From positions 1 through 5,502 of the forward strand of contig JADHXT010000261.1 of NCBI GenBank assembly GCA_016782825.1: a DNA stretch of 5,502 nucleotides. Direction: 5' to 3'. Below, piece by piece: positions 1-3,942 of the stretch. Under the pieces are notes generated by a model, which searched no databases, was not told where the DNA came from, and was given only the letters and a program-made list of their open reading frames with translations. The DNA is from Candidatus Brocadiia bacterium. GTDB taxonomy: Bacteria > Planctomycetota > PUPC01 > DSUN01. How positions within the stretch are numbered: position 1 is the stretch's first letter; each line of letters begins with the position of its first letter. Both the position numbers and the translations under genes were made by a program.

Positions 1-622
1 CCTTAACGCCCCGCCGGCCCGCCGCCAGCAGCGCCGCGAGCCGTGCCCACTGCTTCGGCGTATTGAACTCCTTCCCCCCGACGCGCCCCTCCGGCCACAG
101 CATCCCCGGCGTGATCTCATTCCCAAGCTGCACCACGTCAGGCAGCGCCTCCGCCTTCCTGAACGCCGCGATGCAGTCGCGGGTGTAGGCAAACACCGCC
201 CGTTCGAGCTCCTCGAACGCCAGCCCCTCCCACGCCGCCGGCTTCCTCTGATGTCCCGGATCGGCCCAGGTATCCGAGTAATGGAAGTCGAGCAGAATCT
301 GGAACCCCGCCCTCTTCGCCCGTCGAGCCAGCTTCACCGTATACTCGAGGTCATTGCACACCGCCCCCTCCCCGCTCGGCGAGTGGAACAGCCGCAGCCG
401 CACGCAATTCCACCCCTTCCCCCTGAAGATCGCCAGCGCCTCCCTCTTCTCGCCCTCCTCGCGATACACCCCGCCCACCCCCTCAATCCGCGTCAGCATC
501 GAGATGTCGCCGCCTTTCAGGAACACGCGCTTCGCCTCCTCTCGCCTCGCCGCCCCCGCCGCCGCGACGGCGCCGACGAGCAGCAGGACCGCCGCCGCCT
601 CAGCCCGCGCATTCGCCATCAT
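1..622 (-). CDS. Arabinogalactan endo-beta-1,4-galactanase, GH53 (N-terminal 207 residues; runs off the window)
   Basis: GH53 enzymes cut internal beta-1,4-galactosidic bonds in type I arabinogalactan and pectic galactan, normally outside the cytoplasm. Seen here: a hydrophobic leader (about residues 9-25, Ala/Val/Leu-rich) that looks like a signal peptide; GGDISMLTRIE (about 37-47) for the first strand of the barrel; CVRLRLF (73-79); the family signature FHYSDTWADPGHQ (about 113-125) followed by KPAAW; and VQLGNEITPGMLWPEG (about 164-179), whose Glu169 is the expected acid/base catalyst. The second catalytic Glu lies beyond position 1. The frame is open throughout. The start is ATG at 622 or the adjacent ATG at 619; AGGGAAGAGG lies just before them as a modest ribosome site. 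The ATG at 622 overlaps the TGA of the upstream gene (ATGA), so translation may be coupled. The family call is secure; the cleavage site and exact start are not. Confidence 0.95.
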   Translation of the reverse strand, partial: MMANARAEAAAVLLLVGAVAAAGAARREEAKRVFLKGGDISMLTRIEGVGGVYREEGEKREALAIFRGKGWNCVRLRLFHSPSGEGAVCNDLEYTVKLARRAKRAGFQILLDFHYSDTWADPGHQRKPAAWEGLAFEELERAVFAYTRDCIAAFRKAEALPDVVQLGNEITPGMLWPEGRVGGKEFNTPKQWARLAALLAAGRRGVK

Positions 623-1629
623 CGCCTCTTCCCTAGTCCCAGGTGTTCCTCAAGATGACGGAAGACAGCAGAGAAGTACGAGAAACGCCGCGACGGTGAG
701 CGCTTCTTCGTGAGGTTGCGGAAGTACCTCCTGTCTCGACGCCCCTCGAGAAACCAAAGGTGGAAGTACGTCTCGAAGTTGTCTTTGCTCTGGGTTCGTG
801 TTTGGTCCCGGTCGGACTCGTATGCGATGGAGGTATCCGAGACGTGAGCGGTGAACCGCGTTCCGCCCGAGGTCTCAAGCCTCAGCGGGGAGTGCTCCCG
901 AAGATACTCCCAGGTCGCTTCGAAATCAGTGATGTCTCTCCGAACCAACGGCAGGGGCATACGGCTTTGGGCTAGATCCGGCGAAGAGGCGTTACCAACA
1001 TGCGTGCTCAGAGCGGTGTTAGGGAACTGACACCTTGTGCCCTGACACCGTTGACGCAGCGCCCGACCAAGCTCCTCGAAGCGTTCATATGTCCATCCAC
1101 GACGCGCGCGACCCAAATGCTGCCCAGTGATCACATCGATGCGCATCCCACGCACACTGACGCTGGTGAACTGGTCATAGGGCAGAGCGCTGCCGGCGAG
1201 CCGCTCGAAGTACTCGATGGCACTGGCGCCGTGCGCGAAGACCACCTTCGGGGTCAGTACTTCAAGGAGGTAGTCGAAAACACGTGTGTCCCGGTCCTCG
1301 GGGCGAAGGGACGCCTCGTTCGGCGAGTATCGGAAGAAGGCGTTAGTGTCCAGACACCGGACCGGGGCTGCCGCACTGATGATGCGCTCGATTCTGATCC
1401 GCGTAGGCTTCCGTCCGCGTCGACTCATGTAGTCTCTAAGCCATTCCTGCTTGTGGCAACCGTACGGGAGACGCCAGTAAGGCCAGAAGGGCGTGGATGT
1501 GCCGGGATTGATGCCGACGAGGAACACTTCGCAACCGAACGGTGAACCCTCACAGAGGAACGGTCGTGCCTCGACGTGCTCGCCGGTGAGTTCCCGTATT
1601 CTCTTGTCGAACTCCGTCAGGTTGCCCAC
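619..1629 (-). CDS. Uracil-DNA-glycosylase-fold protein with an extra C-terminal domain
   Basis: A 336-residue protein. Residues about 30-190 read as a uracil-DNA glycosylase superfamily fold: CEVFLVGINPGTS (33-45) matches the GINPG motif of the MUG/TDG class, so Asn41 would sit where the catalytic Asn does. It is followed by FWPYW (48-52), DTNAFFRYSPNEASL (94-108), a strand and turn KVVFAHGAS (128-136), and TGQHLGR..RGWTYERFEELG (168-188), where the family's second active-site loop (usually HPS or NPS) should be. HLGR differs from those motifs, so substrate and activity are uncertain. A low-complexity linker (about 195-230) leads to a basic C-terminal region (231-336) ending SPSRRFSYFSAVFRHLEEH, which I cannot name. 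No membrane segment or signal is seen, so it is presumably cytoplasmic. The GTG start at 1629 is chosen because GAAGGG lies 7 nt upstream and no better in-frame start is visible. It lies 131 bp after the membrane-protein gene and overlaps the galactanase start by 4 nt. Inferred role: base excision or a related nucleic-acid function. Confidence 0.62.
   Translation of the reverse strand: MGNLTEFDKRIRELTGEHVEARPFLCEGSPFGCEVFLVGINPGTSTPFWPYWRLPYGCHKQEWLRDYMSRRGRKPTRIRIERIISAAAPVRCLDTNAFFRYSPNEASLRPEDRDTRVFDYLLEVLTPKVVFAHGASAIEYFERLAGSALPYDQFTSVSVRGMRIDVITGQHLGRARRGWTYERFEELGRALRQRCQGTRCQFPNTALSTHVGNASSPDLAQSRMPLPLVRRDITDFEATWEYLREHSPLRLETSGGTRFTAHVSDTSIAYESDRDQTRTQSKDNFETYFHLWFLEGRRDRRYFRNLTKKRSPSRRFSYFSAVFRHLEEHLGLGKRR
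1015..1049. repeat. Short direct and inverted repeats inside the glycosylase-like gene
   Basis: On the plus strand ctgacacc occurs at 1027-1034 and again at 1042-1049 (period 15). A near-inverted copy, ggtgtta at 1015-1021, can pair with tgacacc at 1028-1034 (6 of 7) around a 6-nt loop. The cluster encodes the RCQGTRCQ stretch at the junction between the two protein domains. It resembles short dispersed GGTGTCAG-type repeats that I recall from intergenic DNA of environmental bacteria; that resemblance is from memory and unverified. Confidence 0.6.
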
Positions 1630-1701
1630 AGCGGAACCCTTCTGATCCCATCTCCACGCCGCGCGCTCCGTCCGGCGGCCGAGAAGTGAATAATGTAGAC
1701 A

Positions 1702-1725
1702 CTAGATTGCTATGCTAGATTGCTA
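1702..1725. repeat. Two 11-bp tandem copies (ctagattgcta) upstream of the glycosylase-like gene
   Basis: ctagattgcta is present at 1702-1712 and, identically, at 1715-1725, a period of 13 bp. The pair lies in the 131-bp gap between the membrane-protein stop (1761) and the GTG start (1629), 73 bp before that start, in a distinctly AT-richer patch. The position would suit a regulator site or a local promoter, but I see no clear -35/-10 pair on the minus strand, so the role is open. Nothing else in this gap is recognised. Confidence 0.6.
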
Positions 1726-1760
1726 GGACTGGTGCGTTCAGCGCAGGTTGCTTCGTTCGG

Positions 1761-2513
1761 CTACGGAAGCGCCTTTACGTTGAACACAGTCGGCCGCTGG
1801 ACAGTCTGTACTTTGACCTCCATCCTGGTCCCAGCCTCCAGGAAGTCTACCGAGAAACGGAATTTCCTGGCATCAGGACTTACCGTGTACTTCCCTTTGT
1901 CCAGAATGCCTTTCTTTGCGCTCCCCCACAGTCTCTCCATCGAAGCGGTTGCCTCGACATGCCGCATGACGACGTCGTTCTCGATCTCGACGGAGACCTC
2001 TGTGAGTGGAACCACACTACGGGAACCGAGGACGTAAGTGGTAGTGGCCATGCCGGTCTTGGGATCGACATCCACCACCCGCTCGTCTTTGAATTCCTCC
2101 AGCTTGGGGATTAGCTTGGCAGCGTTCTGCCCGAACCTCTGCAACGCCTCTTCCTCATCTAATCCGGGGAACTTGGCACGTGCGGCCCTCCTAAAGGGCT
2201 CGAGTGTCGATGTGAGGTGCTCGACTCGCTTGGTCAAGGCGGCCGCATCTTCCTCGGCCTTCTCCGCGCGCTTTTCCTGAGTCGCGCGCGCTCTCTCCTC
2301 AGCAATACGTTCCTTCTCTCCAAGTGCGAATGGGAGCCAAATGGCGACGGTGGCGACGAAGCAGGGTACTGTTAGCGTCCAGGTGTACCAGGGAGCTCTC
2401 TCTTCACGGGGAAGCTTCCCCCTCTCCAACCACCACGGTATGGAGCACGCCAGCAATGCCCCGAGCCAGCAAGAGAAAGGGACGGCGAGGCGTAGAGCCG
2501 TACCTGCATTCAT
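1761..2513 (-). CDS. Two-pass membrane protein with cytoplasmic-type coiled coil, function unknown
   Basis: A 250-residue protein that I do not recognise as a named family. Two hydrophobic segments lie at about residues 6-29 (ending CSIPWWL) and 43-64 (WTLTVPCFVATVAIWLPFALG), joined by a short basic loop GKLPREERAP. A charged heptad-like stretch follows (about 66-105, rich in E, K, R and A), which should form a coiled coil, then LEPFRRAARAKFPGLDEEEALQRFGQNAAKL (about 102-132), then a beta-rich C-terminal part (about 140-250). The LEPF...KFPG..EEEAL pattern recalls an unnamed element seen after coiled coils in small bacterial membrane proteins; this is recollection only. Start: the ATG at 2513 has AGGAGGGG at 2525-2518, an excellent ribosome site. 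The frame stays open upstream to 2639, but that extension is unsupported. It lies upstream of the glycosylase-like gene in the same direction and may be cotranscribed with it. A promoter-like repeat lies about 160 bp upstream. Confidence 0.8.
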   Translation of the reverse strand: MNAGTALRLAVPFSCWLGALLACSIPWWLERGKLPREERAPWYTWTLTVPCFVATVAIWLPFALGEKERIAEERARATQEKRAEKAEEDAAALTKRVEHLTSTLEPFRRAARAKFPGLDEEEALQRFGQNAAKLIPKLEEFKDERVVDVDPKTGMATTTYVLGSRSVVPLTEVSVEIENDVVMRHVEATASMERLWGSAKKGILDKGKYTVSPDARKFRFSVDFLEAGTRMEVKVQTVQRPTVFNVKALP

Positions 2514-2517
2514 TCTA

Positions 2518-2525
2518 CCCCTCCT
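2518..2525 (-). promoter_or_regulatory. Strong Shine-Dalgarno site that fixes the membrane-protein start
   Basis: The minus strand reads AGGAGGGG, then TAGA, then ATG at 2513. The AGGAGG core ends 6 nt before the start codon. This decides for the ATG at 2513 over the 42-codon upstream extension that the open frame would allow. Confidence 0.85.
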
Positions 2526-2542
2526 GAAGCACTGGGGAGTCG

Positions 2543-2562
2543 GGGGCAGGTCTTGACACTTG
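2543..2562 (+). repeat. Left arm of a 20-bp inverted pair bracketing the retropepsin segment
   Basis: ggggcaggtcttgacacttg on the plus strand matches the reverse complement of 3461-3480 at 16 of 20 positions, with the core gtcttgaca identical. The two arms point inward and enclose about 940 bp that hold the retropepsin gene and both copies of the 60-bp direct repeat. The arrangement resembles terminal inverted repeats, but no transposase lies between the arms, so at most it is a non-autonomous or decayed element. Confidence 0.5.
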
Positions 2563-2659
2563 CTCCATGGCTCGACCGCAGCGCCGAACGCGGGCCGCCC
2601 GGCGCCTTCGGCCGCCGAGATGGGAGGTTCAGGGGGCAATCATGCTCGATTCCTGTCCC

Positions 2660-2719
2660 TATGCCACGACCACAGACTACACTTCTCTCTCAGGGAAGTC
2701 AACGATCGGCCGACCAGCC
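2660..2719 (-). repeat. 60-bp direct repeat, copy 1 (upstream of the membrane-protein gene)
   Basis: Matches 3270-3329 in the same orientation at 51 of 60 positions with no gap. The longest shared run covers ccacagactacac. The copies are exactly 610 bp apart, so the retropepsin gene plus one repeat make a 610-bp unit. The core resembles a dispersed intergenic motif (TCTGTGGT-like) that I recall from PVC-type genomes; unverified. Confidence 0.85.
2674..2702 (-). promoter_or_regulatory. Candidate promoter in repeat copy 1, facing the membrane-protein gene
   Basis: On the minus strand TTGACT (2702-2697) is followed after 17 nt by TAGTCT (2679-2674). The -35 box matches the sigma-70 consensus at 5 of 6 positions; the -10 box is weak (3 of 6). 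It lies about 160 bp before the ATG at 2513 and could drive the membrane protein and the two genes after it. Both boxes are kept, almost unchanged, in the second repeat copy. Confidence 0.4.
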
Positions 2720-2781
2720 GATGGCGCTCGGCTGATGGGTCTCTTACGCCCCTGACAGGGCTGCTTCGTTGGGGGCCGTTT

Positions 2782-2801
2782 CCCACGGCTCACGCCGTGG
2801 G
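2782..2801. terminator. Perfect 8-bp hairpin downstream of the retropepsin gene
   Basis: CCCACGGC (2782-2789) and GCCGTGGG (2794-2801) are perfect complements around a 4-nt TCAC loop, 66 nt past the retropepsin stop. There is no T run after the stem on either strand, so it is not a classical intrinsic terminator. It may be a transcript-stabilising or attenuating hairpin, or a dispersed palindromic repeat. A second small palindrome, cttccgcccggaag, follows at 2810-2823. Confidence 0.5.
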
Positions 2802-2866
2802 CTATGCGTCTTCCGCCCGGAAGCGGGCTGACGACGGGCTGGCCAGCGCGGCGGCCATGCGGCGAG

Positions 2867-3244
2867 CTAGAACTCGAGGAACTCGCTGGGGTAGTGGGAG
2901 AGGTCGAGCTCTTCGGTCTCGGGGATCAGGCGGATGCCCCATTGCTGCATGGCGAGGGCGCCGAAGAGGACCTCGGTGGGCCTGCCGTCCTCGTCGTCGC
3001 CGATGCTGTCGATGACCATCGCTTCCGTGTGGAAGGGCTTGCCGGCGATTTGCCCCACCAGCACCGTCGCCTGGGTGGATACCTTGGTCTCTCCGCCGAG
3101 CTTGGTGACCGTCGGCTGGGGGAGATGGGCGATGGCGAGATGGGCGGCGACCTCGGGAATGACGTAGGTGTTCCTGGCCCCTGAGTCGAAGAGGGTCCAG
3201 CTCTCCCTGCCATTGACGCGGATCATCTGCCGGATTCGACCCAT
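2867..3244 (-). CDS. Small retropepsin-like aspartic protease (clan AA)
   Basis: A 125-residue protein. WTLFDSGARNTYV (about residues 16-28) is the catalytic Asp-Ser-Gly loop, with Asp20 as the expected nucleophile-activating residue. VLVGQIAGKPFHTEAMVID is consistent with the flap strands, and EVLFGALAMQQWGIRLIP supplies the hydrophobic Gly-x-x-x-[LM] helix after the second half. The length and single DSG motif fit a retroviral-type protease that acts as a homodimer, rather than a two-domain pepsin. No signal peptide or membrane segment is seen, so it is probably cytoplasmic; the substrate is unknown. Start: the ATG at 3244 has AGGAGGG at 3260-3254, a 9-nt gap. The frame could extend to a GTG at 3283, but that would place the start inside the promoter-like repeat. 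The gene is framed by 60-bp direct repeats and, further out, by a 20-bp inverted pair, so it may be a small mobile or duplicated cassette. Confidence 0.85.
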   Translation of the reverse strand: MGRIRQMIRVNGRESWTLFDSGARNTYVIPEVAAHLAIAHLPQPTVTKLGGETKVSTQATVLVGQIAGKPFHTEAMVIDSIGDDEDGRPTEVLFGALAMQQWGIRLIPETEELDLSHYPSEFLEF

Positions 3245-3269
3245 GAGACATGGCCCTCCTGAGAAGCCG

Positions 3270-3329
3270 TATGCCACAACCACAGACTACACGCCTGTCT
3301 CAGGGAAATCAACCATCCGCGGAGCAGCC
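3270..3329 (-). repeat. 60-bp direct repeat, copy 2 (upstream of the retropepsin gene)
   Basis: The second copy of the repeat at 2660-2719, in the same orientation. It ends 25 nt before the retropepsin start codon. The nine differences cluster in the spacer between the promoter-like boxes and at the upstream end, while the -10 region and its flank are unchanged apart from one base. Confidence 0.85.
3284..3312 (-). promoter_or_regulatory. Candidate promoter in repeat copy 2, facing the retropepsin gene
   Basis: On the minus strand TTGATT (3312-3307) precedes TAGTCT (3289-3284) by 17 nt. A start of transcription near 3277 would give a leader of about 32 nt holding the AGGAGGG site and ending at the ATG at 3244, a sensible layout. 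The -10 box is poor, so this rests mainly on spacing, position and conservation between the two copies. Confidence 0.45.
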
Positions 3330-3460
3330 CCTTGGCCACGCCAGATGTCAAGGCGTGACCTCACGCCGCCACCCCATACCTCGGTGGCATTGACTCCGCC
3401 TGTGGGTAAGTGGGGGGGCGGCTCGTCTGCGCCGGCTAGCCCTTGGGCCGTGCCCAATGT

Positions 3461-3480
3461 CAAATGTCAAGACCCGACCT
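3461..3480 (-). repeat. Right arm of the 20-bp inverted pair
   Basis: caaatgtcaagacccgacct is the inverted partner (16 of 20) of 2543-2562. The unit atgtcaag also occurs once more at 3345-3352, in a neighbouring stretch that resembles this one (both follow cttgg...gcc and precede gacctc), which suggests a local, diverged duplication about 115 bp apart. Confidence 0.5.
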
Positions 3481-3588
3481 CTTGCACGAAGGCCGTTCAT
3501 CGCGTCAGCCGTGTTCTCGACCATCACCGCCGGCCGCGGCTCCGGCTCGGCCGGGATGGCGCGGGGCCGGAGGCGGGCGGGCGGAGTG

Positions 3589-3694
3589 GAGGAATCTCGG
3601 CTTCGGCGGGCGGCATGCCCGACGGTCTTCTCCTCTCCCGGTCTGCGCCAGATCAGACCGCCCGCTCTGCGAGCGGGCGAAGCCGAGATCCCTC
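3589..3694. repeat. Inverted repeat with nested perfect hairpin
   Basis: The outer arms 3589-3605 and 3678-3694 are complementary at 16 of 17 positions (arm core atctcggcttcg). Inside, CGCCCGCTC (3659-3667) and GAGCGGGCG (3671-3679) form a perfect 9-bp stem with a 3-nt loop that shares two bases with the outer right arm, so the two structures compete. A further 6-bp pair, ggtctg (3640-3645) and cagacc (3654-3659), lies between. This looks like a complex palindromic intergenic element rather than a simple terminator. Confidence 0.75.
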
Positions 3695-3792
3695 GACGCC
3701 GTCCGTCCGCGTCCCGCGAACGGCCTTCGCTCGGGATGACCCGGGGGTGGCGCACGCCCACACGGCGTCCGCCCCCTGCTCCCCACCCCGCG

Positions 3793-3918
3793 CTCGTCCC
3801 CCTGCTCCTGCGGGGGGACGGGATCTTGGACGCTCCGCGTCCCTCCGGGCGAGGCCCGCAGCCATCTGCGACGCGGAGCATCGAGGATCCCGTCCCCGCG
3901 CGGGAGCACGGGGACGAG
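3793..3918. repeat. 126-bp imperfect inverted repeat 24 nt past the oxidoreductase stop
   Basis: The arms 3793-3841 and 3870-3918 are complementary at 43 of 49 positions without gaps. The 28-nt centre contains its own 5-bp stem (cgggc 3846-3850, gcccg 3854-3858). In the oxidoreductase transcript this would fold into one long GC-rich hairpin right after the stop codon. No T run follows. It may act in 3'-end protection or termination, or be a palindromic mobile repeat (MITE-like). The sequence shows the structure; the role is inference. Confidence 0.85.
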
Positions 3919-3942
3919 TGGAGAGGAGCAGGGCGCCGTGGG

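Larger units (their letters stand above)
2514..2866. other. 353-bp intergenic region between the retropepsin and membrane-protein genes
   Basis: No convincing gene is seen here; the open frames are low-complexity Arg/Pro/Ala shadows. It contains, from right to left in the direction of transcription: a perfect hairpin (2782-2801), one copy of the 60-bp direct repeat with its promoter-like boxes (2660-2719), one arm of the 20-bp inverted pair (2543-2562) and the ribosome site of the membrane-protein gene (2518-2525). Confidence 0.75.
3330..3942. other. 613-bp gene-free, inverted-repeat-rich region between the oxidoreductase and retropepsin genes
   Basis: No gene is supported here. Open frames crossing it in several phases are Arg/Pro/Gly-rich and carry no motif. 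What it does hold: a 7-bp perfect palindrome with a 2-nt centre (ggcgtga at 3352-3358, tcacgcc at 3361-3367), the right arm of the 20-bp inverted pair (3461-3480), and two large inverted repeats (3589-3694 and 3793-3918). It reads as an accumulation of dispersed repeat elements plus the 3' end of the oxidoreductase transcript. Confidence 0.7.

Noticed and set aside
1000..1545. A 181-codon plus-strand open frame opposite the glycosylase-like gene
   Set aside because: No motif or ribosome site was recognised, and the opposite strand carries a protein with conserved motifs.
2514..2639. A 42-codon N-terminal extension of the membrane protein
   Set aside because: The ATG at 2513 has a strong AGGAGGGG site, the extension is Pro/Ala-rich, and it would run through the inverted-repeat arm.
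2802..3251. A 149-codon minus-strand frame overlapping the retropepsin gene
   Set aside because: Its Arg/Pro/His-rich translation is an out-of-frame reading of the retropepsin gene. Its ATG is only 2 nt from the AGGAGGG, too close for initiation.
3245..3283. Extension of the retropepsin gene to a GTG at 3283
   Set aside because: The ATG at 3244 has a good ribosome site, and the extension would overlap the promoter-like repeat.
2543..3480. A complete insertion sequence
   Set aside because: Although inverted arms are present, nothing between them resembles a transposase or recombinase.
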